Below, one piece after another: positions 25,499 to 34,586 of a stretch of 64,000 nucleotides of DNA; the stretch's first letter is position 1; each line of letters starts with the position of its first letter. The DNA is from Paenibacillus sp. FSL R5-0766. Its GTDB lineage: Bacteria > Bacillota > Bacilli > Paenibacillales > Paenibacillaceae. The stretch is taken from assembly GCF_037971845.1 (NCBI RefSeq), contig NZ_CP150227.1, positions 4,836,001 through 4,900,000 on the forward strand, given 5' to 3'. The notes under the pieces were generated by a model. That model was not told where the DNA came from. It saw only the letters and a program-made list of their open reading frames with translations, and made no database searches. The position numbers and the translations under genes were made by a program.

Positions 25499-28400
25499 CT
25501 ACAGGGTCTCCAAGACCACACGTGAGCCGTTTCCGGCCTCACCTGCCGGGATCACCACAAGCTTGCGCGGCAAGCGTGCACGCAGTTCAGGCACGTGACT
25601 GATTACACCAACAGCCAATCGGTCGTCATGTAGTTTTTCCAGAGACGTAATGACGGTATCCAACAGCTCAGGGTCAAGTGTACCAAACCCTTCATCCAGG
25701 AAGAAGAATTGAAGTGGGTACTGACCTCGCAGCTGAATCTGGGCTGACAGTGCCAAAGCCAGTGACAACGAAGTCAAAAACGTCTCGCCACCTGACAACG
25801 TTGATACTGGTCGTTTGACTCCCCCGTTAGCATCATCACAAATCACAAAACCACCACCGGAATCCACCTCGAGTGAATAACGCTGTTTGGTCAGGAAGCG
25901 CAGACGCTGAGATGCCGCATGACTAACCTGCATCAGTTGTTCTTCGGCAATATACTCGACAAAAGCATTGCCTCTGAACGCGGATTGAAGTTTGCTGAGC
26001 AGTTCGCCTTGACGGCTTACCTCCACCCGCTTGTTCTCCAGTTCGGTCCAGCGAACATGTCGCTGCTCCACATCCTCCAGATCACGTTCTGCACGTGCTT
26101 TGGCACGAAGGGCAGCCTCATCCTGAGTCCGGACCTGCTGCAATCGTTCGGTGCACGCTAACCACTGTTCCTCCGATACGGCAGCACCACCCAGCTTTTG
26201 TTCCAGTTCACGCAATTGGGATGCCAGTTCACGCTCACGTTCACGGTGCTGCTGGATCTCTCCTGCCAGTCGTTCTGCTTCCTGTGAAGGAATTGCCGCG
26301 GATACAACAGCATCATCCGAGTCAAACGGGGATTGTTCCAGCAATTGCTTCCACCGCTCCTGTGCCTGTTGCAGATGTTCAGTTGCCGAGGCGGCTGCCT
26401 GTTGAGCCATAACGTCTCTCTTGGCTGATTCCTGCTTCAGCGTGTCCGCTTCTTTGAAGCGTTGTGCCGAGTCCGAAGCTGTTTTCCGCAGTCCATCCAG
26501 ACGAGCCTGAGCCGCAGTAATCAGATCTTCTACCCGTTGCTCCCCAACCCACTGGCGCAAGCGTTCTTCCTTCTCGGCCAGCTGTTTGCTATTGCCCTGC
26601 CACTCCGTTTGCCACTGAATCAGTTGTTTGTCCAATTCCACCAGCTTCTGCTGGAGAGATTGGATGATTTGGTCTTTTTCCTCAAGGAACGTCACGCTTT
26701 TGTTCAGACGTTCCTTGATGTCTTCGGCGCGCGCATCGCGCTCCTGCATCGCCTGATAGAGGGCCTTGGCCTCCTCCTGAGCGATGCCCGGCAGTTCCGC
26801 GGCCCAGCGGCCCTGCAAGGCAGCCGCTGCGGCCTCGCTCTCGGCCAGCTTGCGCTCCGCCTGGGCGAGACCGGCACGGCCGGCCTCTTGCGCAGCTGCC
26901 GCTTCCATGCGGCGCTGCTGCGCGCCCACAGCCGCCTGCTGCAACGCGGCGGCTTCGGCCTGGAGCGGCGCTGCTGCGGCAGCCAGCGCCTGCGCGGCTT
27001 CGCGCAGCGCAGCGGCACGCGATGCCCAGCCTGCCGGGGAGCGCCCGTGTTCGGGCGACCCGGCGGGCTCGGGCTCCGCTGCCGCAGGCGCGGCCTCGGC
27101 TGCGGCAGGAGCTTCGCCGGCCGCGGCGCCAAGCTGCGTCAGCAGGCTGCGACGTTCGTGCAGCTGCTGGCGCAGCCCAAAGCGCAGCTCCTGCAGCTCC
27201 GCGTGCAGGCTGCGCAGCACTTCCAGGTCCGCATCGCCTGCATGCGGACCTTCTCCCGGCGGCGCAGCCGGGAGCGGGTGGTGCGGCGAGCCGCACACCG
27301 GGCATGGCTCGCCGTCTTGCAACTCGGCGCGCAAAGCGGAGGACAGCCGGTGCAGCTCCTGCTCACGCATCGTGCCACGCAGCTGTTCCTCCGCTAGAGC
27401 CAGCAGGCTCTGTTCGCGACTGATGTCCTGCTCACAGGCAAGCAAGGCCTCAAGACCTGCTGACGCCTGTTCTACCAGATGCTGACGCTGATCACTCAGG
27501 CGTTGTTCTTCCTCAGCCGCCGCCTTCAGCTTGTCGGCTCCCTGTTCTGCCGACTGCTTATAGGCTTGCATGTCAGCCTTATTTTGTTGCAATTGCTCCG
27601 CGGCAGTATCCACACGATGTTTCAGTTCAAGTGCAACTTGAAGTTGCCTGCGTTCCTCTGACTTCACTTCATTTGGCTTGAGGCTCTCCTGTAGTTCCTC
27701 ACGCCGTTTGCGTCCGCGCTGTTGCAATTCCTTTTCTTTCTCAAGCTGCTGTCCCAGCGCAGTCTGTTCGCCCTGCCCCTGTTCCAGCAGCTGCGCGAGG
27801 CGCAAGCAATCGGCCTGAAGCCCGTCCCGTTCCCGTTGCAGCTCTTTTGCTTGTTCGAGTTGCTCCAGGCGCAGCAAAAGTTTCGGTTCTTCCTCAGTCA
27901 TTTGCTTGCGTGCCGTCTCAGCCTTCTCCGCTTCCTGAACAGCCAGACGCTCATGTTCCAGTGCTTGCTGATGAGCTTTCTCGGCGGTATCCTGCCGCTG
28001 CTTCTGTGTAGCCTTGGCATCTCGAACCGTCTGCAGCGCAGGCAGTATTGCATCTGCCGCAACGGATTGTTTCAGCCGTTGTTCGCCTGCCACTATCTGT
28101 GGTTCCAGTGCTTTCAGCTTCTGCTGTTCATCCATCCGGGCCTGCCGTTCGTTACTTAACTCACGAATTTTGCCCAGTTGTTCAGCTTCCTTCGCAGCTT
28201 CATCCAGCGCTTTGCGGGACAATTCAGACTGCTGAACAGCGGTTTGAAGAAGACGTTTCGTTTCTTCCAGCGTCTCCTTGCTGGCATTACCAAGTCCCTG
28301 TTGCTCCGCAGCAAGAGATTGGTGAACCATATCATTATCCTTGACCCGCCGGCTTAATTTGATGGCCAACTGGTCCCCATACTTCTCCAGATGGAATAAT

Positions 28401-28918
28401 CGTTGCAGCATCTGGCGACGTTCACTGCCTTTGAGTGACAAAAACTCGGCAAACTTTCCTTGCGGAAGCACGACTGCCCGTGTAAAATCATCCATCTTCA
28501 AACCGATCACATCTTCAACGCAGCGATTCACATCTGCCAATTTGTCGGCAAGTACCTGTTCTTCGCCATTAACCGTCTCTATGAATTTGCTGATCGTGTT
28601 ACTCACCGAAACTTCATTATTTCGTTTGAAACGTCGCTCTACCCGGAACCTCCGAGTGCCTTCCGCCGACATCAGTTCAAATGTAAAAGCAACCGACAAC
28701 GAATCCTCTGCATGATTCATAATGCCTTGCGTCCCGTTCACCGCACGTTCCACTTTTCCGTACATGGCGAGTGTGATGGCATCGAGCAAGGAAGATTTAC
28801 CACTACCCGTTGGACCGAAAATACCAAATAGCCCCGTCTCCGTCAGCACGGTAAAATCAATTTCCTGCATCTCCCGGTAACTTTGCAGTCCGGCAACTTT
28901 TAATAGAATTGGCTTCAT
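25499..28918 (-). CDS. sbcC: Exonuclease subunit SbcC (Rad50-like)
   Basis: A 1139-residue SMC-like ATPase that works with the SbcD nuclease on hairpins and blocked DNA ends. Walker A GPTGSGKS is at 35-42, the ABC signature LSGGET near 1041 and Walker B FFLDEGFGTLD near 1075. Two long coiled coils flank a zinc hook CPVCGSPHHP near residue 538. Directly after the hook (about residues 555-720) the coiled coil is strikingly alanine-rich and the DNA is much richer in GC than its neighbours. Its ATG overlaps the sbcD stop by 4 bases. Confidence 0.96.
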   Translation of the reverse strand: MKPILLKVAGLQSYREMQEIDFTVLTETGLFGIFGPTGSGKSSLLDAITLAMYGKVERAVNGTQGIMNHAEDSLSVAFTFELMSAEGTRRFRVERRFKRNNEVSVSNTISKFIETVNGEEQVLADKLADVNRCVEDVIGLKMDDFTRAVVLPQGKFAEFLSLKGSERRQMLQRLFHLEKYGDQLAIKLSRRVKDNDMVHQSLAAEQQGLGNASKETLEETKRLLQTAVQQSELSRKALDEAAKEAEQLGKIRELSNERQARMDEQQKLKALEPQIVAGEQRLKQSVAADAILPALQTVRDAKATQKQRQDTAEKAHQQALEHERLAVQEAEKAETARKQMTEEEPKLLLRLEQLEQAKELQRERDGLQADCLRLAQLLEQGQGEQTALGQQLEKEKELQQRGRKRREELQESLKPNEVKSEERRQLQVALELKHRVDTAAEQLQQNKADMQAYKQSAEQGADKLKAAAEEEQRLSDQRQHLVEQASAGLEALLACEQDISREQSLLALAEEQLRGTMREQELHRLSSALRAELQDGEPCPVCGSPHHPLPAAPPGEGPHAGDADLEVLRSLHAELQELRFGLRQQLHERRSLLTQLGAAAGEAPAAAEAAPAAAEPEPAGSPEHGRSPAGWASRAAALREAAQALAAAAAPLQAEAAALQQAAVGAQQRRMEAAAAQEAGRAGLAQAERKLAESEAAAAALQGRWAAELPGIAQEEAKALYQAMQERDARAEDIKERLNKSVTFLEEKDQIIQSLQQKLVELDKQLIQWQTEWQGNSKQLAEKEERLRQWVGEQRVEDLITAAQARLDGLRKTASDSAQRFKEADTLKQESAKRDVMAQQAAASATEHLQQAQERWKQLLEQSPFDSDDAVVSAAIPSQEAERLAGEIQQHRERERELASQLRELEQKLGGAAVSEEQWLACTERLQQVRTQDEAALRAKARAERDLEDVEQRHVRWTELENKRVEVSRQGELLSKLQSAFRGNAFVEYIAEEQLMQVSHAASQRLRFLTKQRYSLEVDSGGGFVICDDANGGVKRPVSTLSGGETFLTSLSLALALSAQIQLRGQYPLQFFFLDEGFGTLDPELLDTVITSLEKLHDDRLAVGVISHVPELRARLPRKLVVIPAGEAGNGSRVVLETL

Positions 28919-30111
28919 CTTTCCTCGACCTCCTCACGCGCACCCGGCTCATCTTCATCCACAAGTTCCAGGAAAAGCTGTACCAGGCTGTCTTCCGGCT
29001 GTGCACCACCCGTCTGACGCTGATAGAATTTACGGAACAGTTCATGCACAGGTAGCTCGGATCGTTGCTCCAAAAGTCCTGCTGCAGCCATCTCGGGATA
29101 CACCGGGCGAATATGGATGATACCTTCATGTGATTTTCGCAGCTGCTGAATCTCCTTCAGGGACATCGCCTCGTCCAGCCACACTTCCATGTCGATAAAA
29201 GCCTGTGGATCACGCCCCTCATCCAGCCAACGATATACTTCTGCCAGACCACCACGGGCCTGCCAACGTACAAGCGGACGCCCGGACGTTAACAAAACTT
29301 CTTCTACCTGTGCTGCTCCACCCGGCGCCAGATCAACCATTGTGACAGACTTGCTCTGCCCTGCTTCCGAGAAGCTGTAGGCGAGCGGAGAACCGCTATA
29401 TCGAATCACACCGTCTCCTTTGACAGCCTGTGCACGATGAAGATGCCCCAGCGCCGTGTATTGCGCACCAGTCGCTAAAGATGAAGGGTCCACCGTGTAG
29501 GCCCCACCGATCTGAATCGGACGTTCCGAATCACTCTCAAGTCCGCCGAGCACATAGATATGACTCATGGCCAAGTTCACGGTATCCGGGCGAAAAGAAG
29601 CTGCCAGACGCTGCATTAACATGCCCACCCGGTGACTGTATGCCTGACGAAGCACATTTTCGTCCCCATCTGTTGTCAGCAATTCATTCAATCTGGCTTC
29701 AGAAGGATAAGGTAATGCAGCAATCTGTGCAATTTCTCCGGTTCGCTTTGCATGGATGGTTACCGCTTCTGAAGTAGGCATCCCTACGAGTGTGATGCCC
29801 TGTCTGTTCACAAGTGGAGTTACGGAAGCTACACGTTCTGGCTGATCATGATTCCCTGCAATCACCACGAGGGGTCTTCCATGCTCCGTCAGACGCGCTG
29901 CCGCTTCATAAAAAAGTTGTTCCGCCGCTGCGGGAGGATTGACAGAATCATACACATCTCCGGCCATCAATATGGCATCCGCCTGCTGCTCATCAGCCAA
30001 CCTGACGAGTTCATCAACGAAATCTTCCTGTTCACGCAGTCGGCTTCGTCCTTCCAGCGTTTTTCCCAAATGCCAGTCCCCTGTATGCAAAATACGCATC
30101 GTCCGTTCCAC
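28915..30111 (-). CDS. sbcD: Exonuclease subunit SbcD (Mre11-like nuclease)
   Basis: A 398-residue metallophosphatase-fold nuclease. The metal motifs are present in order: TGDWHLGK near residue 10, AGDVYDS near 50, and AGNHDQ near 85. Together with SbcC it forms the bacterial Mre11-Rad50 complex. The reading begins at GTG 30111; an ATG at 30099 (MRILHTGDWHLG) is an equally plausible start by family alignment, with the ribosome site GGGAGAGG awkwardly spaced for both. It lies 47 bases after addA, making addB-addA-sbcD-sbcC one recombination operon. Confidence 0.95.
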   Translation of the reverse strand: MERTMRILHTGDWHLGKTLEGRSRLREQEDFVDELVRLADEQQADAILMAGDVYDSVNPPAAAEQLFYEAAARLTEHGRPLVVIAGNHDQPERVASVTPLVNRQGITLVGMPTSEAVTIHAKRTGEIAQIAALPYPSEARLNELLTTDGDENVLRQAYSHRVGMLMQRLAASFRPDTVNLAMSHIYVLGGLESDSERPIQIGGAYTVDPSSLATGAQYTALGHLHRAQAVKGDGVIRYSGSPLAYSFSEAGQSKSVTMVDLAPGGAAQVEEVLLTSGRPLVRWQARGGLAEVYRWLDEGRDPQAFIDMEVWLDEAMSLKEIQQLRKSHEGIIHIRPVYPEMAAAGLLEQRSELPVHELFRKFYQRQTGGAQPEDSLVQLFLELVDEDEPGAREEVEER

Positions 30112-30158
30112 ACCTCTCCCATATGAAATCCATGGTTTACAATTCCGATCCAGTTCTT

Positions 30159-33100
30159 TTACAATTCCACTGCATGTCCACCATCAAAAAAGTACAGCCA
30201 TTTCCGGTCAACTTTCCGTCCCAATATATCTTCAATGGCCCGTCCATACAGATCTAGCTGGAAGCGATAATTTTTGGTGAGTTCATCCAAACCACCACGA
30301 TGCTCCAACACCCGATCCGTCTTGTAATCAAGCAAGACAAGCTCGCCGTCCACCTCATACAGACAATCGATAATCCCCTGTACAAGCACGGTTTCATTTT
30401 CAATCGTTGCCTGCATTTTGCTATCTTCTTTTAACATCTGTATATCTGAGTTCGCCGCCCGTTCATGAAGCCATTCCACTGGAGACTGGTGTGCCGGAAG
30501 TCCATACACAAACGGAATTTCCCGTTTCACCCACGCTGCACGCAATAATTCATTCCCTGGTTCTGTATTGAAAAATCCGGCCAGTTCTTCAGGTTCGATA
30601 GCCGCAGCATGATGGGGCAGCAAAATCTGAAGCTTAATCAACCGCTCAATCGTCTGTTCAATAAGCTGTGAATCAACAGATGATCCATCTATAGGAAGAT
30701 GCTGCATCAACGTATGATACACGTTCCCCCGTCCTGCCCCTGTCAGCTGCGTTGCCTCCATGAATTTCGGACGACGCAGATGCAGTTTGAAAGACGTACC
30801 CACAGATCCCGCATCCGGAACGTTCACCGTACGGTTTGAATCTGACCCTGATCCAGTCTCACGCTCGTTAGATTCATCGGATACGCCACGTAGTACATGG
30901 CCTGCTTCATTTTGGGTGTAATTGATTCCTGGGGTGTTATAATCCAATAATGTCTCTGACTGCTCTCCCAGTTCCTCCATCACCTCTACGGACTGGATGT
31001 CCTGCATCGCAAGTAACGTTTTCAACTCCGTGACAGATGTACTGGCTGCTACTTGAGTTGCTGCTTCATAGGGATACGTCCATGAAAGGCGTTGATCAAC
31101 CTCGTTGATCAGCCGTGTCTCCTCTTGTTGAAGAGCTACTGTATCTGCACCTTCATCTTCAATGTTTTGGTTAGCCGTATCTTGTGCAATCTTCGTCAGC
31201 TCTTCTACCGTTGAGGATGTAATCAACTTCACAGGCTGAACGGCTTTTAGGGCAGCAATTCGTTCTTTCCGTACCTCATTCATCCCGTCTTCATCTCCGA
31301 GTGTCTGATCCACCACATGGTCACGGGATACCTGATCAGCGGAAATAATAGAGATCGCCCATCGTGATTGATCATCTGCAAGACAGGCTGAGAACGAATC
31401 ATTGCTTCCAGCAAGTTCACGCAGCACAACCGCATCTGGATGTCTCATCAGGGATGGTCCAATCCAGTCCAGGTAACTCCGTCCAGCAGCAAGCAGATAG
31501 TCTGGCAATGCCAGTTCAGGACTATCCTTGACCTGAGACCACGCGAGCGCTTTTTTCGCGGCATCTTTTACGGTACCCAGCAGAATCATTTTCTCTTTGG
31601 GACGGGTCAACGCAACATACAGCACACGCATCTCTTCAGCAAGCAGTTCAAATTGCGCACGACGACGAATCGCCAGATTGGCTAATGTAGGATAGGTAAC
31701 CCGGTTCTCACGATCCACAAACCTCGGACCAAACCCCAGTTCCTTATGCATTAGAAACGGTGCGTTCAAGTCCTGCTGATTAAACATCTTGGATATGCCA
31801 CCGACAAAGACAATTGGAAACTCCAAACCCTTACTCCGGTGAATGGTCATGATACGTACGGCGTTATCCTGCTCACCAGAGCTACTTGTTACAGTCCCGA
31901 GGTCTCCCCCGTTTTCCCGCAGTCTGGAAACATAGGTCAGGAAACGGAACAAGCCGCGATTCGCAGTTGATTCCTCATATTGTCGTGCGCGATCGTACAA
32001 TGCCTTAAGATTACTTTGACGTTGCAGTCCTCCTGGAAGACCACCAACCCAGTCCAAATAACCGGTTTCCCGATACATACGCCAGATCAGTTCACTTAGA
32101 CTGCCTTGCCTTGCCTCAAGTCTCCACTGCTCCAATTGACGTATAAAACGAATTAACTTTTGCTGTAATTCCGAGCCTGAGATCTCCGTTATGCCCAAAT
32201 CCTCACTTGCATGTCCCGCAACACCAGCATCTTGCATTCCATCTGTATGCAATGTATGCACATCGGATTCATAGACATCATCCAGGATCTCTGCCTCGAC
32301 TGAAGCTGCTGTCTCCCGCTGTCCCTGTTCCATCTCTGACCAGGCTTCCGGCCACTGCAACTGGACGATATTGGAATCAGGATGCTTATCCTGCCGGGAT
32401 TGTTGTACAGCATTAGTGGAGGAATCGCTCCAATCTCCCGCAGCCGATATAACCGCATCATAGAATGACTGTCTTTTGTCACCGAGCCGAATCTGTGCCA
32501 GTTCCTCTTCATCCAGTCCGACAATCGGGGAACGAAGCACGGAAGCAAGCGGAATATCCTGCCTTGGATTATCAACAAGCTGAAGCAGAGACATCATGAT
32601 TTCCACTTCTGTAGCCTGAAAATAGCCCTTGCTCTGCTCTCCTCCAGCAGGAATTCCCTGCTGTCTGAATTCCTCAATCATGAGCGGAGCCCACATCAAG
32701 GTCGAACGCAGCAAGATGACCATGTCACCGTAACGTGCCGGGCGCATCGTTTGCAGGGCTTTGTCATATACATGGAGGGCAGGTTTATCCGTATCCCCAA
32801 CCATCTCACGAATACGCCTTGCGATCGCCCGCGCCTCCAACTGGGCCGTTTCAAGTTCGGCACTCTCCAGTTCTGCGGAGACTGATACATCCCCATTCTC
32901 ATCCGTACTCTCTGTCAGATCAGGACCACCGCCCTGACGATCGATCAGCATAAGTTCAGGTGTATACGCCTTATCACCAAGTGTTTCTGACGGGAACGTA
33001 GCCCCATATGCCAGTTGAGCTCGTTCATCGTAAGCAATCTCTGCCACACCTTCGTTCATGAGTTGCCGGAATATCATATTGACTGAATGCACGACTTCCG

Positions 33101-34586
33101 CACGGCTGCGGAAATTCCGTGCAAGATCAATACGTTGACCTGTACGACTCAGACGATCTTCCACCATTCCATCTTCGCATGTGCTCACTCCATATTGGCG
33201 ATACTTGTTCATAAACAGACCCGGCTCAGCCAAACGGAAACGGTAGATACTCTGCTTGACATCACCGACCATGAATCGGTTACCCGGGTTTTCTCTGGAG
33301 ATGAGCTTCACGATATCTTCCTGAACCGTATTGGTGTCCTGATATTCATCAAGCAACACTTCATCGAATCGCGAACGGTACTCCATAGCCGCATCGGAAG
33401 GCATCGACAGTTCAGGCGTTGAATCCTCATGCCGCAAAATGTGAAGACAGTAATGCTCCAGATCACTGAAGTCAACTTGCCCCCGTTCCTGCTTGGCCTG
33501 TCGATAACGTTCTCCAAACGTACTAACCAGCCTCGACAGTTCCTGCATGAGTGGTGCCGCTTGCTCCAGCTCCTGCCAGAACAAAAAAGCACTTCTTCCG
33601 AACAATGAACCTTTCAGGTCGGAAACGGCCTTTTTCGCAGCCTCCCGGAGTTCCTTCACCTGATCCTGTAAAGCAGGGTCCGTTTGATCCTTTTTGCAGG
33701 GTTTCAGTTTGCCAAATGCAGCGGGTTGAAACACTTCAGGCAACTTCTCCCATGGCATAACCTGGGCCGCAGACAGCAGCTCTTCCACCATCACCAGATC
33801 TTCTTTTAACGTATCTGCATAAGGTGCCGGACCTTCAGGCTGCATGGAAATATGAATACCTTGACGGAGTAGTCCTGCTGCACCACTCAAAGCAAGAGCC
33901 GCATCACGCAAAATACTCTGAACCCATGCTGAATGTCCAAGTGCCTCCACACTTTCCACCTGAAAAGCAGATGCCATCTCTGACAGCCAATGATCCGGCC
34001 AGGAATGACTGCGGGAGAAATCATACAATCGTTGCACCAGTCGATGCATCGCATCATCATTTCGTTCTCCACTGAACCAGTCGACCAATTCGCGGAATGT
34101 ACTACCTTCATCTTCTTCGCCATACTTTTCCTCAAATAGTTCTTCAAGCAGTTCCTGGCGCATGATCTCCGCTTCATTTTCATTCAATATACGAAAAGCC
34201 GGGTTCAACGGAATTTGCTGATAGTAACGGCGAATGACTTCCATACAGAATGAATGCAGCGTTGTAATAGATGCCCGTCCAAGCAGCGACAGCTGCTTAC
34301 GCAGATGCTCTTCTCCAGGCTGTTCTTCAAGCGCACGTTCCAGCGCTTCCCGAATCCGTTGTTTCATCTCGGCGGCCGCCGCTTTGGTAAACGTGGCTAC
34401 AAGTAAACGATCTACACTGAATCCTTGGGAGGGATCTGCGATCTTGCGAATAATTCGTTCAACCAGCACGGCTGTCTTGCCTGATCCCGCCGCTGCGGCA
34501 ACCAGAATGTCTTCTCCGCTTTCCGAGATGGCACTCCACTGGTCATCACTCCAGAAGCTACCCTCCGGTTTTGGCATATTCGTCAT
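30159..34586 (-). CDS. addA: ATP-dependent helicase/nuclease subunit A (AddA)
   Basis: A 1475-residue UvrD-type helicase with a C-terminal RecB-family nuclease; with AddB it resects double-strand ends to Chi sites for RecA loading. Walker A AAAGSGKT (31-38), DEYQDTN helicase motif II near 422 and the nuclease core GIIDCLYEVDGELVLLDYK near 1415 are intact. It is clearly longer than B. subtilis AddA (1232): hydrophilic inserts are visible near residues 555-585, 720-800 and 1120-1260. Start ATG overlaps the addB stop by 4 bases and has GGGAGG nine bases upstream. Confidence 0.97.
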   Translation of the reverse strand: MTNMPKPEGSFWSDDQWSAISESGEDILVAAAAGSGKTAVLVERIIRKIADPSQGFSVDRLLVATFTKAAAAEMKQRIREALERALEEQPGEEHLRKQLSLLGRASITTLHSFCMEVIRRYYQQIPLNPAFRILNENEAEIMRQELLEELFEEKYGEEDEGSTFRELVDWFSGERNDDAMHRLVQRLYDFSRSHSWPDHWLSEMASAFQVESVEALGHSAWVQSILRDAALALSGAAGLLRQGIHISMQPEGPAPYADTLKEDLVMVEELLSAAQVMPWEKLPEVFQPAAFGKLKPCKKDQTDPALQDQVKELREAAKKAVSDLKGSLFGRSAFLFWQELEQAAPLMQELSRLVSTFGERYRQAKQERGQVDFSDLEHYCLHILRHEDSTPELSMPSDAAMEYRSRFDEVLLDEYQDTNTVQEDIVKLISRENPGNRFMVGDVKQSIYRFRLAEPGLFMNKYRQYGVSTCEDGMVEDRLSRTGQRIDLARNFRSRAEVVHSVNMIFRQLMNEGVAEIAYDERAQLAYGATFPSETLGDKAYTPELMLIDRQGGGPDLTESTDENGDVSVSAELESAELETAQLEARAIARRIREMVGDTDKPALHVYDKALQTMRPARYGDMVILLRSTLMWAPLMIEEFRQQGIPAGGEQSKGYFQATEVEIMMSLLQLVDNPRQDIPLASVLRSPIVGLDEEELAQIRLGDKRQSFYDAVISAAGDWSDSSTNAVQQSRQDKHPDSNIVQLQWPEAWSEMEQGQRETAASVEAEILDDVYESDVHTLHTDGMQDAGVAGHASEDLGITEISGSELQQKLIRFIRQLEQWRLEARQGSLSELIWRMYRETGYLDWVGGLPGGLQRQSNLKALYDRARQYEESTANRGLFRFLTYVSRLRENGGDLGTVTSSSGEQDNAVRIMTIHRSKGLEFPIVFVGGISKMFNQQDLNAPFLMHKELGFGPRFVDRENRVTYPTLANLAIRRRAQFELLAEEMRVLYVALTRPKEKMILLGTVKDAAKKALAWSQVKDSPELALPDYLLAAGRSYLDWIGPSLMRHPDAVVLRELAGSNDSFSACLADDQSRWAISIISADQVSRDHVVDQTLGDEDGMNEVRKERIAALKAVQPVKLITSSTVEELTKIAQDTANQNIEDEGADTVALQQEETRLINEVDQRLSWTYPYEAATQVAASTSVTELKTLLAMQDIQSVEVMEELGEQSETLLDYNTPGINYTQNEAGHVLRGVSDESNERETGSGSDSNRTVNVPDAGSVGTSFKLHLRRPKFMEATQLTGAGRGNVYHTLMQHLPIDGSSVDSQLIEQTIERLIKLQILLPHHAAAIEPEELAGFFNTEPGNELLRAAWVKREIPFVYGLPAHQSPVEWLHERAANSDIQMLKEDSKMQATIENETVLVQGIIDCLYEVDGELVLLDYKTDRVLEHRGGLDELTKNYRFQLDLYGRAIEDILGRKVDRKWLYFFDGGHAVEL

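Noticed and set aside
26462..27485. Long plus-strand frames (311 and 233 residues) opposite sbcC
   Set aside because: They are mirror frames of the GC-rich alanine-coding block of sbcC; composition (runs of A, R, S, C) is typical of shadows and sbcC itself is clearly real.
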